A stretch of 64,000 bases of DNA, taken from NCBI GenBank assembly GCA_036946415.1, contig JAQIJD010000005.1:191787-255786 (forward strand), given 5' to 3'. The stretch comes from Sphingomonas_Q fennica_A. GTDB taxonomy: Bacteria > Pseudomonadota > Alphaproteobacteria > Sphingomonadales > Sphingomonadaceae. How positions within the stretch are numbered: position 1 is the first letter of the stretch; each line of letters opens with the position of its first letter. Both the position numbers and the translations under genes were made by a program. Below are positions 27,216 to 38,921 of this stretch, one piece after another. The notes beneath the pieces are model-generated. The model was not told where the DNA came from and ran no database searches. It saw only the letters and a program-made list of their open reading frames with translations.

Positions 27216-29772
27216 TCAGAAGTTGAAGTTGATGCGGGCGTAATAATAGCCGCCGTTGATGCCATAGGGCGAGAAGCCGAGCGGGGCATCGTAGACGAGG
27301 CCGCCGTCCGCGGGCGACCCGTCCGCCAGCAGCTGGATCGTCGGCGGCTTCTTGTTGAAGATGTTGTTGGCGCCGATCGACAGCTCGAACTGGTCGGTCA
27401 GGCGGTAGTTCAGCTCGAGGTCCGCGATCACCGCGGTGCCGATCCGCTGGTTGTAGAAATTGGTGCCGTCGCCGCTCACCTGTTGCGAGGTCTTGCCGAA
27501 CAGCGTGCCGCGCGCCGTCGCTGAGAAGCGATCGAGCGTGTAATAGGCGCCCGCCACCAGCTTGGCGCGCGGGCTGGCATCTTCCAGATTGCTGATCGTG
27601 GTGCGATCGAACAGCGCGATCGGCTGCGCGGCGCCGGCGGGGGGTAAGCTGGACCGGCGCCAGCGAGGCGTTGAGCACCTTCGTCTTGTTGTAATTGCCC
27701 GAAAGCGTCCAGACGAGGCGGCCGGCGGCGTCGAAGTCGGTCGTGTAGCTGGCGGTCAGGTCGATGCCGCGGGTGCGCGTCTTGGCGCCGTTGGTGAAGG
27801 TGGTGATGCCGGTGAACGTCACCGTCGGATCGAGGACGTTCCCGTTGGCGATGATCGCCTGCGTCACGTTCGGGAAGGCCGGGCTGCCGCCGGTGCCGTA
27901 GATCGATCCGGTGCCCAGGATGCGGTTCTTGATGCGCACCTGATAGGCGTCGAGCGTGACGGTGAAGGCCGGGGCCGGGCGCAGCACCGTGCCGGCGCTG
28001 AAGTTGAGCGACTTCTCCGGCTCCAGATCCTGGAAGCCGAGCAGCTTGGCGGCGGCGGAATTGGCGGGCAGCTGAACGAAGGCGGTGGTCGGGCCGACGT
28101 TGGTGGCCGAATAGAAGCTTTCCGCCAGCGTCGGCGCGCGGAAGCCGGTGGATACGGTGCCGCGCAGCGCTGCCGCCTCGCTGAAATCGTAGCGGGTGGT
28201 GCCCTTGAAGATCACCTGGCTGCCGAAGTCCGAATAGTGTTCGTAACGGACCGCGCCGTCCGCCTTCAGTCCTTCGACCGGGGTCAGCGCGACATCCGCA
28301 TAGAGCGAGACGTTGTCGCGCTTGTGGGTGCCGGCGTCGCTGGGGCGGAAGCCGGGGAAGGACTGGCCGCCTTCCTTGTAGATCGACAGCGCGTCGCCCG
28401 CGCCGATTGAATATTTGTTCCAGCGATATTCGGCGCCGAAGGCGAGGTTCATCGGCGCCGCCATCCCCAGCTCGACTTCGCGCGTGACGTCGAGATTGCT
28501 GGTCCATTCGACGTTCTTGAACGTGCCGTCGAAGAAGGATGTCGGGCTGACCAGCGTATCGATGAACAGCGAGCGGTTGCCCGAATCGACCGTGTAGATC
28601 TGGTTCTTGTCCGATCCGTAGGTGGTGCTGAGATCGATGCCGAAGCCTGCCGCCTGCGTCTTCACGCCGGCGGTGAAGCCGTAATCGTCCTCGCGGATCT
28701 TCTCGCGCGGATTGAAGCCCTGCGGCGCGAAGACGCGGGCGCCGGGGGTAATCAGCGTCGCATCGTAATTGCCGGGCGTCGGGCCGGCGATGATCCGGTC
28801 GGGCACGCGATAATTCTGGCGGGCGCTGGCGATGCGGCGGCTGTAGGTGCCGAAGCTGTAGAGGTGGATGCCGTCCGTCAGGTCGTAGCCGCTGTTATAT
28901 TGGGCGTTGGTCAGCTTCGATTCGGCGTTGCCGTTGATCTTGTTGACGAACGGGAAGCCGGGGATGGCGGCGTAGAGCGCGCGGGTCGCGGCACTCAGCG
29001 CCGGATTGCTGCTATAGCTGTTGTAGAGCTGGCCGTTGCGATCGGTGACGCGCAGATCGAGCCCGCCGACCTGCGTGAAATCGACCGAGCGGTGGAAGAT
29101 GGTGATGTTGGTGAAGCCGCGGTCGCCCAGCCGCGTCGCCATATGGACGGTGCCGGCATAGGTCTCGCCGCCGGTATCGTAATATTTGCCGTAGGTGCCG
29201 TAGCCGGAAACGCCGTCGGCATCGTCCTTCAGGATGATGTTGATGACGCCGGCGATCGCGTCCGATCCATATTGGGCGGCGGCGCCGTCCTCCAGCACCT
29301 CGATCCGCTTGATCGAGGACGGCGAGATCAGATCGAGATCGGGCGCCGCGCCGCCCTGGTAGGGGCCGCCCAGCACGGCGAGGTTGGCGGTGCCGTGGCG
29401 GCGCTTGCCGTTCACCATCACCAGCGTGTGGTTGGGGCTGAGGCCGCGCAGGCGGGCGGAGAGGGTGAGATTGGCGGTATCGCCACCCAGCGCCTGCGCG
29501 GTGAAGGAGGGGACGAGCTGCGTCAGCACCTGGTTGAGGTTCGGCTGGCCGACATGGGCGATCGCCTCCTGCCCGAGCAGCTTGATCGGCGTGGCGCTCT
29601 CGGCGGCGGTGATGCCGGTGGCGCGCGTGCCGGTGACGATCACCTCGTCGCCGGGCGCGGCAGCGGCAGGCGCCTCGCCCCCGGTCGATCCGGGCAGGGC
29701 CTGCGCGAGTGCGGTGGTGGACGCGGTAAGGCAGAGAAGAGCGGCAAAAGCGGACATACGATGCGACGTCAT
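27216..29772 (-). pseudogene. TonB-dependent receptor, one frameshift near the 3' end
   Basis: An outer-membrane receptor: signal peptide (about 1-24, ending TALAQ), a TonB-box-like DEVIVTGTRATG (43-54), a plug with GLSPNHTLVMVNGKRRHG, VLEDGAAAQYGSDAIAGVIN and a long beta-barrel. At the run of six G on the top strand (27639-27644) one base too many shifts the frame after SLAPVQLT. In the other frame the barrel continues with AGAYYTLDRFSATARGTLFG, IGANNIFNKKPPT and the terminal strand YYYARINFNF. Joined, the protein is about 850 residues and complete. A homopolymer sequence error is the likeliest cause. The substrate is unknown. Confidence 0.88.
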
Positions 29773-29898
29773 GGCGGACCCCCCGAATGGTCTCGCCCGT
29801 CAGGCCCCTCCCGCCACCGGTCTGCCGCCGGTGCCGCCTGGGGAGACATGTTTCCTTACAAAGCGATCCTCGGCAAGCCGGGCCGATCGCCTAATGCT

Positions 29899-29928
29899 TG
29901 ATAATCATGCACTGAAACAATTTGGCAA
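29899..29928 (-). promoter_or_regulatory. Possible promoter of the TonB receptor
   Basis: On the minus strand TTGCCA (29923-29928) and TTATCA (29899-29904) are 18 nt apart in a locally AT-rich part of the 201-nt gap. Transcription from here would give a leader of about 120 nt before the ATG at 29772. The rest of the gap shows only a short GC-rich inverted repeat (ACCGG-tctg-CCGGT) near 29816. Confidence 0.4.
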
Positions 29929-29973
29929 CAGGTTCACGGGCGGTATCGCGCCCGATGCCTATAGGTTCAGCAT

Positions 29974-30579
29974 CTATCGCATCGCATAGTTGAAACTGAT
30001 GCTGATCCGCTCGGCTTTGGCGCCGTTGGCCAGCACCTCGTGCCGGAGCCAGCTTTCCCACAGCAGCACGTCCCCGGCGGCGGGCGCGATCGTCTGGAAG
30101 GTCGCGAGCGCGCCGGCCGCGGCGTTCCGCGGCGGCGCGGCCATCAGCATCGGCAGGCGCGGGTCTTCCAGCTTCAGCGCGCCGGCGCCGTCTGGCATCG
30201 TCACGTAGAGCGTGCCCGACACCACGCTGTGGGGGTGGATGTGCGCGGCATGATGGCCGCCCGGCTTCAGGACGTTGACCCACAAGCTGTCGAGCCGGAG
30301 CTTGCGGCCGCCGAGATCGAAGGCAGCGGCCTCGGCGAAGGCGGCGACGTGGCGGTCGAGCCGGCGCTTGAGATCGGCAAAGGCCGGGTCGCGGCGGGGC
30401 AGGTCGTTCAGCGAGGCATAGGACGTGTAGCCGCGATAGCCGTGTTCGCGGCACCAGCGGCGGCCGGCGGCATCCTCGGCGGCCAGTGCGCGCGCGGAAT
30501 GATCGAGATCGGCCAGCAAGGCGTCGTCGCCGAGCGGTGCCTGCCAGAGGAGCGTGGGGAAGAGGGCGCGCGCGCTCAT
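29974..30579 (-). CDS. Putative 2-oxoglutarate/Fe(II) oxygenase (TIGR02466-like)
   Basis: A 201-residue protein with a jelly-roll oxygenase core. A likely iron and 2OG site is HAAHIHPHSVVSGTLYV (early His), a distal His in WESWLRHEVLANG and a downstream Arg in ERISISFNY. The TIGR02466 type of putative 2OG-Fe(II) oxygenases has this layout and length. The substrate is unknown. Its ATG overlaps the pth stop (ATGA), so it is translated behind rplY-pth; a link to translation or protein hydroxylation is possible but not shown. Confidence 0.78.
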   Translation of the reverse strand: MSARALFPTLLWQAPLGDDALLADLDHSARALAAEDAAGRRWCREHGYRGYTSYASLNDLPRRDPAFADLKRRLDRHVAAFAEAAAFDLGGRKLRLDSLWVNVLKPGGHHAAHIHPHSVVSGTLYVTMPDGAGALKLEDPRLPMLMAAPPRNAAAGALATFQTIAPAAGDVLLWESWLRHEVLANGAKAERISISFNYAMR

Positions 30580-31145
30580 GCCGCGAGCCGCAGCGCCACG
30601 TCGTTCATGAACCGCACGTCCTCGCCCGCCGCCAGCAGCGGCGCTTCGGCAGCGAGCGCGCCCAGCATGTCGGCCAGCGGGTCCATCTCCGCCTTGGCAA
30701 AATTGCCGAGGACGTGGCCGGTCACGCGATCCTTGTGGCCGGGGTGGCCGATGCCGAGGCGGACGCGGCGATAGGATTGGCCGACATGCGCATCCATCGA
30801 TCGCAGGCCGTTGTGGCCGGCGGCACCCCCGCCGGTCTTCACCTTGACCTTGAAGGGGGCGAGATCCAGCTCGTCATGGAAGGCGGTGATCGCCGACACG
30901 TCGAGCTTGTAGAAATTGAGCGCGTCGCGCACGGACAGGCCGCTGTCGTTCATGAAGGTGGCGGGCTTCAGCAGCAGCACCTTGGCGGTACCGATGCGGC
31001 CGGCGGCGAGGAGGCCGCGGAAGGCCTTGCGCCACGGATCGAAGCGGTGCGTCTCGGCGATCGTGTCGACCGCCATGAAGCCGACGTTGTGGCGGTGGAG
31101 CGCATAGGCGCCGCCCGGATTGCCGAGGCCGACCCAGAGCTGCAT
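30576..31145 (-). CDS. pth: Peptidyl-tRNA hydrolase
   Basis: A 189-residue enzyme that frees tRNA from peptidyl-tRNA dropped by ribosomes. Family motifs are WVGLGNPGGAYALHRHNVGF with the catalytic His20, KPATFMNDSG, FHDELDLAPFKVKVKTGGG with the key Asp, GHNGLRSMD and RVRLGIGHPG. It has an AAGGA ribosome site. It follows rplY by 58 nt, a common rplY-pth pairing in bacteria, and overlaps the oxygenase gene. Confidence 0.97.
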   Translation of the reverse strand: MQLWVGLGNPGGAYALHRHNVGFMAVDTIAETHRFDPWRKAFRGLLAAGRIGTAKVLLLKPATFMNDSGLSVRDALNFYKLDVSAITAFHDELDLAPFKVKVKTGGGAAGHNGLRSMDAHVGQSYRRVRLGIGHPGHKDRVTGHVLGNFAKAEMDPLADMLGALAAEAPLLAAGEDVRFMNDVALRLAA

Positions 31146-31166
31146 CGCGATCCTTCGGTTCGGACA

Positions 31167-31197
31167 GGGCCCCGCCGCAGCCTGTGCGGCGGGGCCC
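31167..31197 (-). terminator. Strong hairpin between rplY and pth
   Basis: A perfect 13-bp stem (GGGCCCCGCCGCA paired with TGCGGCGGGGCCC) with a 5-nt loop lies 6 nt past the rplY stop. No T-run follows in the direction of transcription, so it may attenuate or stabilise the rplY message rather than end it. Confidence 0.6.
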
Positions 31198-31203
31198 GAT
31201 CGA

Positions 31204-31815
31204 TCACGCCTCGGCGGGCGTTTCGGCGTCGCCTTCCGACGACTTCAGCGCCGACGGGGCGACGATCGTGGCGATCGTGAAATCGCGATCGGTGATCGCC
31301 GATTCCGCGCCCTGCGGCAGCGTGATGTTGGAGATGTGGATCGAGGCGCCGACATCCAGCCCCTCGAGCGAGATGGTGATGTCGTCCGGGATCTCGGCCG
31401 CATCGCACACCAGCTCCAGCTCGTGGCGGACGATGTTGAGCACCGCGCCGCGCTTGATGCCGGGCGACAGTTCCTCGTTCGTGAACACCACGGGCACGTT
31501 GACGTGCACCTTGCTGTGTTCGCCGATGCGCAGGAAATCGACGTGGAGCGGACGATCGCTGACGGGGTGGAACTGGACGTCCTTGGGCAGGGTGCGGATC
31601 GCGCCGCCGACGCCCTCGATCATCACGACCGAGTTCATGAAGTGGCCGGTCAGCAGCATCTTCATCAGCGCCTTCTCCTCGACGTGGATCGAGAGGGCTT
31701 CCTGCTTGTTGCCGTAGATCACGGCGGGGACGCGGCCTTCGCGACGCATGGCGCGGGAGGCTCCCTTGCCTGCCCGCTCGCGCGTCTCGGCCGACAGGGT
31801 GAGCGTGTCGCTCAT
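31204..31815 (-). CDS. rplY: Ribosomal protein L25 (TL5/CTC form)
   Basis: A 203-residue L25 of the long CTC type: an N-terminal 5S-rRNA-binding domain (about 1-92; RAGKGASRAMRREGRVPAVIYG) plus a C-terminal beta-domain (about 93-185; VHVNVPVVFTNEELSPGIKRG). CTC-type L25 proteins bind 5S rRNA and respond to stress in some bacteria. ATG 31815 matches the family start and has a GGAG ribosome site; the longer frame is a GC artefact. The 106 nt upstream show no clear site. Confidence 0.95.
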   Translation of the reverse strand: MSDTLTLSAETRERAGKGASRAMRREGRVPAVIYGNKQEALSIHVEEKALMKMLLTGHFMNSVVMIEGVGGAIRTLPKDVQFHPVSDRPLHVDFLRIGEHSKVHVNVPVVFTNEELSPGIKRGAVLNIVRHELELVCDAAEIPDDITISLEGLDVGASIHISNITLPQGAESAITDRDFTIATIVAPSALKSSEGDAETPAEA

Positions 31816-31921
31816 AACATGTCTCCAGTTCGCTTGGTTGAAACGACCCGCCGGCCTCCAGGGATGACCCGACGGGGAGGCGCGCGCATAGCGGAGTGCG
31901 CGCCGGCGGGCAAGGTGCGGC

Positions 31922-32789
31922 TTACTGGACCCGCTGCACCGTGATCCCGCGCTTGCCAAGGAACGCCTGCACGCTGTCCGCCCCGCCGAGGTGGCCGGCG
32001 CCCACCGCGAGGAAGGCGGTGCCGGGGCGCTTGAGCCGCTCCGCCACCCAGCCGGCGAAGCGAACGTTGCGCTCCGTCAGCAGCACGCGGCGGACGTGCG
32101 GCAGATCCTTCAGCCCGTCGTTCATCAGCCGGGCCAGATGCGCCGCGTCGCCGCGCGCCCAGGCGGCCATCATCGGCTTGATCTCGCCCTCCGCATCGGC
32201 CAGTTCGTCGAGCGTATCGGCCAGCATGGCGCGCTGGTCCGCCTCCGGCAGGCCGTCGAGGATGCGGAGCTGCTGCTCGAACCCCTCGAGGCCGATCACC
32301 GGCTTGCCCTGCGCGGCGGCGCGGGCGGTGAGCGCCGGCTCGACGCCCGAACCGGGGGCGATGCCCATCCCGTCCAGCGCCACGAAGGTGAGCAGGCTGG
32401 CGGCATACCAGGGTTCGTAGGCGTCGAGCATCTCCGGCGGGCGGTGCGCGGCGGTGAGCGCGCCGCGCAGCCGGGCGGTGAGGGCGGGGCCGACGATCGC
32501 CGGCAGCGTCCGCCCGGCGGGATCGACCGACAGGCGCCGGACGATCGCCGCCGCCTCCGCCGGCGGCGGGGCGATCGTCTCGATCGCGACCTCGTCCGAG
32601 GCATCGAAGGCGGCCGCCACGCGCCCCTCCAGCCAGCGCTGGTTCGCGGGCAGGACGTGGACGGTGCCGAACAGCCAGATCGTCGTATCCCGGCCCGCCA
32701 CCTTCCACAGCGCGGGCCGCGCGGGGCGGGGCGGGGGCGGCGGCCGCCAGCAGCAGCGGCAGGAGGAGGGCGAGCGTGCGGCGGATCAT
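31922..32789 (-). pseudogene. GumN/TraB-family protein, one frameshift after the signal peptide
   Basis: The frame from 32789 gives a signal peptide (MIRRTLALLLPLLLAAAAPA), but the body of the protein lies in another frame: LWKVAGRDTTIWLFGTVHVLP, FVALDGMGIAPGSGVE, GKPVIGLEGFEQQL and a C-terminal FLAVGAGHLGGADSVQAFL. These are the conserved blocks of the GumN/TraB (TIKI-like) family, exported proteins suspected to be metalloproteases. One base is missing or extra within the GC-rich stretch 32708-32745. Repaired, the protein is about 288 residues, the normal length. Sequence error is likely. Confidence 0.8.
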
Positions 32790-32866
32790 GGCGCCCGCCT
32801 ATCGCGGCGGCGGGCGGGGCGATAGCCCGTCTTGCCCCGGTCCGCGCCCGCCGCTAGTCCGCCGCG

Positions 32867-33757
32867 ATGACCGCCAGCCCCGCCCCGCCCAGCTTCCAGC
32901 GGCTGATCCTGACGCTCCACGATTATTGGGCGCAGCAGGGCTGCGCGATCCTCCAGCCTTACGACATGGAGATGGGAGCGGGCACCTTCCACCCCGCCAC
33001 CACGCTGCGCGCGCTGGGGCCGGAGCCGTGGAACGCCGCCTTCGTCCAGCCCTGCCGCCGCCCGACCGACGGCCGCTATGGCGAGAACCCCAACCGGCTG
33101 GGGCATTATTACCAATATCAGGTGATCCTGAAGCCCAGCCCGCCGGATTTGCAGACGCTCTATCTCGGCAGCCTCGCCGCGATCGGCATCGACCCGCTCG
33201 TCCACGACATCCGCTTCGTCGAGGACGATTGGGAAAGCCCGACGCTGGGCGCCTGGGGCCTCGGCTGGGAGGTGTGGTGCGACGGGATGGAGGTGACGCA
33301 ATTCACCTATTTCCAGCAGATGGGCGGGTTCGATTGCAAGCCGGTGGCAGGCGAGCTGACCTACGGGCTGGAGCGGCTGGCGATGTATGTCCAGAACAAG
33401 GACAGCGTCTACGATCTCGTCTTCAACGATCCCGCGCCGGGGCGTCCGGTCGTCACCTACGGCGACGTGTTTCTCGAGAACGAGCGCCAGATGAGCGCCT
33501 ACAATTTCGAGGCGGCCGATACCGACATGCTGTTCAAGGGCTTCGCCGCCGCCGCCGAGGAGGCGCGGGCGATGATCGAGCGGAAGCTGCCGATCGCGGC
33601 CTATGAACAGGCGATCAAGGCCAGCCACCTTTTCAACACGTTGCAGGCGCGGGGCGTGATCTCCGTGGCGGAGCGGCAGGCCTATATCGGCCGGGTCCGC
33701 GATCTGGCCAAGGGCGCCTGCGCCGCCTGGATGGCGCACAACGGCTGGGAGGCCTGA
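32867..33757 (+). CDS. glyQ: Glycyl-tRNA synthetase alpha subunit
   Basis: A 296-residue catalytic subunit of the alpha2-beta2 glycyl-tRNA synthetase. Hallmarks are FQRLILTLHDYWAQQGCAIL, QPYDMEMGAGTFHPAT, RPTDGRYGENPNRLGHYYQY and LTYGLERLAMYVQ. Intact and of usual length. glyS follows after 2 nt, so both subunits come from one message. The gene is divergent from the gumN-like gene with a 77-nt gap. Confidence 0.97.
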   Translation: MTASPAPPSFQRLILTLHDYWAQQGCAILQPYDMEMGAGTFHPATTLRALGPEPWNAAFVQPCRRPTDGRYGENPNRLGHYYQYQVILKPSPPDLQTLYLGSLAAIGIDPLVHDIRFVEDDWESPTLGAWGLGWEVWCDGMEVTQFTYFQQMGGFDCKPVAGELTYGLERLAMYVQNKDSVYDLVFNDPAPGRPVVTYGDVFLENERQMSAYNFEAADTDMLFKGFAAAAEEARAMIERKLPIAAYEQAIKASHLFNTLQARGVISVAERQAYIGRVRDLAKGACAAWMAHNGWEA

Positions 33758-33759
33758 CG

Positions 33760-36078
33760 ATGGCGGACTTCCTGCTCGAACTCCTCTCCGAGGAAATCCC
33801 GGCGCGCATGCAGGAGAAGGCGCGGGCCGACCTCGCCCGCCTGTTCGTGGACGAGATCGGCCGCGCCGGCCTCGCGGCGGAGGCGATCGAGACGTTCGTG
33901 ACGCCGCGCCGCCTCGCGCTGATCGCGCGTGGCCTGCCCGATGCGACCGCGGTCTTGTCCGAAGAAGTGAAGGGCCCGCGCGCCGGGGCGCCGCCGCAGG
34001 CGCTCGAAGGGTTCCTGCGCAAGACCGGGTTGAGCGCCGATCAGCTGGTCGATCGCGGCGGCGTGCTGTTCGCGCTGATCGAGAAGCCGGGCCGCGCCAC
34101 GCCGGAGGTGCTGGCGGAGGCGGTGGCGGCGGTGGTGCGCGGCTTTCCGTGGCCGAAGTCGATGCGCTGGGGGGAGGCATCGCTCTCCACCGCCTCGCTG
34201 CGCTGGGTGCGCCCGCTTAAGAATATCGTCGCGCTGTTCGGCGATGCGGTGGTGCCGATCGAGATCGCCGGGGTCGAGAGCGGGGCGGAGACGGTGGGGC
34301 ACCGCTTCCACCATCCGGGCATCATCACCATCGGTTCGGCGGCGGATTACGAGGCCAAGCTGCGCATGGCGCATGTCATCCTGCGGTCCGAGGAACGGCA
34401 GGCGATCATCCGTGACGGGGCCGCCGCCGCCGCCGCCGCCGAGGGCCTGAAGATCGCCCCCGACGAGGGGCTGGTGGCGGAAAATGCGGGCCTCACCGAA
34501 TGGCCGGTGCCGCTGCTAGGGCGGTTCGACCCCGCCTTCCTGACGGTGCCGCGCGAGGTGATCCAGCTCACCATGCGCACCAACCAGAAATATTTTGCCT
34601 GCCTCGATGAGGGCGGCGCGCTGGCGCCAGCGTTCGTCTGCACCGCCAATATCGCGGCGGCGGACGGGGGCGCTGCGATCGTGGCGGGCAACCGCAAGGT
34701 GCTGGCGGCGCGCCTGTCGGACGCGCGCTTCTTCTGGGAGCAGGATCTGAAGGTGCCGCTGGCCGAGCCGGCGCGGAAGCTCGACCGGATCGTGTTCCAC
34801 GAGAAGCTGGGCACCGTGGCGGACAAGGTCGACCGCGTCGCCAAACTCGCCCGCTGGCTGGTGGAACAAGGCATCGTAACCGAAAAGCCCCTCCCCTTCA
34901 GGGGAGGGGTTGGGGTGGGGCCTGTCGCCGATTCCAAGCCTCTCGAGGAGGATAGACCCCACCCCCCAACCCCCTCCCCTGAAGGGGCGGGGGAGCCGAG
35001 CCTCGCCGACCTCGCCGAACAGGCCGCGCGCCTCTGCAAGGCCGATCTCGTCACCGGCATGGTCGGCGAGTTCCCCGAGTTGCAAGGCATCATGGGCGGC
35101 CACTACGCCCGCGCCGAGGGCCTGCCAGACGCCGTCGCCGACGCCATCCGCGACCACTACAAGCCGGTCGGACAGGGCGATGACGTGCCGACCGCGCCGG
35201 TAACGGTGGCGGTGTCGCTGGCGGACAAGCTGGATACGCTATTAGCATTTTGGATCATCGGCGAAAAGCCGACCGGCTCTCGTGATCCGTTCGCGCTGCG
35301 CAGGGCGGCTCTAGGCACGCTTTCCATCGTTATACGGAACAATCTCCGTTTCAACGTAGGGCACGTCCCGATCTTCGGGCTGAACGCCTACTCTGCAAGG
35401 CAAGTCGTTGAAGACTATTACGAATATGTCGCTAAAGCTGTGGAGAATGGTCGACTGAACCCCGCTGCGGTTAAATCTATCGATCTATCAGATACAGATG
35501 AGAACGTAATTGAGGTTGTTCGATCGCTTTGGGCTATGGGGTCAGGCCCCGCCGATCCAGTTCGCGAATTTCTCGCCGACCGCCTCAAAGTCCAGCAACG
35601 CGAAGCCGGTGTCCGCCACGACCTGATCGACGCGGTGTTCGCGCTCGGCGGCGAGGACGATCTCGTCCGTCTCCTCGCCCGGGTCCATGCGTTGCAGGCG
35701 TTCGTCGGCACGGCCGACGGCGCCAATCTCCTCGCAGGCTACAAGCGCGCCGCCAACATCCTCCGCATCGAGGAGAAGAAGGACGGCGCGGCCTTCGCGG
35801 CTACCGAGGCGCTCGGTTACGATCCGCTGCCTGAGGAAGCGGCGTTGCTCGCCGCGCTCGACGCGGCCGAGCCTGCCGCCGAGGCGGCGGTGGCGGCGGA
35901 GGATTTCGAGGGGGCGATGCGCGCGCTCGCTGCGCTGCGGGCGCCGGTCGATGCCTTTTTCGAGGGCGTGACGGTGAACGATGCCGATCCCGCCCGCCGT
36001 GCCGCACGGCTCGGCCTGCTCGCGCGCATCCGCCGCGCCGTCCACCGCGTCGCCGATTTCTCACGCATCGAGGGCTGA
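33760..36078 (+). CDS. glyS: Glycyl-tRNA synthetase beta subunit, with repeat insert and low-GC patch
   Basis: A 772-residue beta subunit that recognises tRNA-Gly; the usual length is about 690-720. N-terminal parts (LLSEEIPARMQEKARADL, FVTPRRLALIARGL), TMRTNQKYF and the C-terminal DRLKVQQREAGVRHDLIDAVFAL are typical. Two oddities add length. Residues about 376-411 are translated from a family B palindrome (LPFRGGVGVG ... PPTPSPEG). Then, after ALRRAALGTLSIVIRNNLRF, a stretch of about 50-60 residues (VVEDYYEYVAKAVENGRL and following) is coded by DNA of only about 42 percent GC at 35401-35520. The frame stays open, so a functional enzyme is plausible. Confidence 0.93.
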   Translation: MADFLLELLSEEIPARMQEKARADLARLFVDEIGRAGLAAEAIETFVTPRRLALIARGLPDATAVLSEEVKGPRAGAPPQALEGFLRKTGLSADQLVDRGGVLFALIEKPGRATPEVLAEAVAAVVRGFPWPKSMRWGEASLSTASLRWVRPLKNIVALFGDAVVPIEIAGVESGAETVGHRFHHPGIITIGSAADYEAKLRMAHVILRSEERQAIIRDGAAAAAAAEGLKIAPDEGLVAENAGLTEWPVPLLGRFDPAFLTVPREVIQLTMRTNQKYFACLDEGGALAPAFVCTANIAAADGGAAIVAGNRKVLAARLSDARFFWEQDLKVPLAEPARKLDRIVFHEKLGTVADKVDRVAKLARWLVEQGIVTEKPLPFRGGVGVGPVADSKPLEEDRPHPPTPSPEGAGEPSLADLAEQAARLCKADLVTGMVGEFPELQGIMGGHYARAEGLPDAVADAIRDHYKPVGQGDDVPTAPVTVAVSLADKLDTLLAFWIIGEKPTGSRDPFALRRAALGTLSIVIRNNLRFNVGHVPIFGLNAYSARQVVEDYYEYVAKAVENGRLNPAAVKSIDLSDTDENVIEVVRSLWAMGSGPADPVREFLADRLKVQQREAGVRHDLIDAVFALGGEDDLVRLLARVHALQAFVGTADGANLLAGYKRAANILRIEEKKDGAAFAATEALGYDPLPEEAALLAALDAAEPAAEAAVAAEDFEGAMRALAALRAPVDAFFEGVTVNDADPARRAARLGLLARIRRAVHRVADFSRIEG
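34888..34993. repeat. Palindromic repeat, family B, copy 3, inside glyS
   Basis: A palindrome with arms about 34888-34922 and 34955-34993 (CCCCTCCCCTTCAGGGGAGG against CCTCCCCTGAAGGGGCGGGG). The centre carries a small hairpin, CCTCTCGAGGAGG. It is inserted in frame in glyS and adds about 36 codons. The two other copies of this family in the window are intergenic. Confidence 0.9.
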
Positions 36079-36090
36079 CCGTCGCGCCGC

Positions 36091-36120
36091 TTGAGTAAAT
36101 CCGTGCTGCGGTGCAATAGA
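36091..36120 (+). promoter_or_regulatory. Possible promoter of ppdK
   Basis: TTGAGT (36091-36096) and AATAGA (36115-36120) are separated by 18 nt in the 74-nt gap after glyS. A GAAGGA ribosome site precedes the ATG at 36153. The boxes are imperfect. Confidence 0.35.
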
Positions 36121-36152
36121 CCCGGCAACGAAGCGTAACGAAGGACAGGGCC

Positions 36153-38849
<2,697 letters not shown>

Positions 38850-38921
38850 TCGGCGCCGTCCGCCGCATCCGGCGGCGGGCGTAGCTTGTCAGATGCGGAT
38901 GGCCGGGGCAGTCGGGCGGCG

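Noticed and set aside
25960..29772. One 1270-residue protein made of TonB receptor plus a tail over ychF
   Set aside because: The frame continues past the receptor only because of the G-run shift at 27639-27644; the tail is an out-of-frame shadow of ychF.
31812..32789. The whole 325-codon frame from 32789 as one protein
   Set aside because: Only its signal peptide is real; after about residue 27 the sequence is an Arg-rich shadow, while the neighbouring frame holds the GumN/TraB motifs.
23185..34993. CRISPR-like array from the repeated CCCCTCCCC elements
   Set aside because: Only three scattered copies, each a palindrome of about 100 nt, with no regular spacers and no cas genes.
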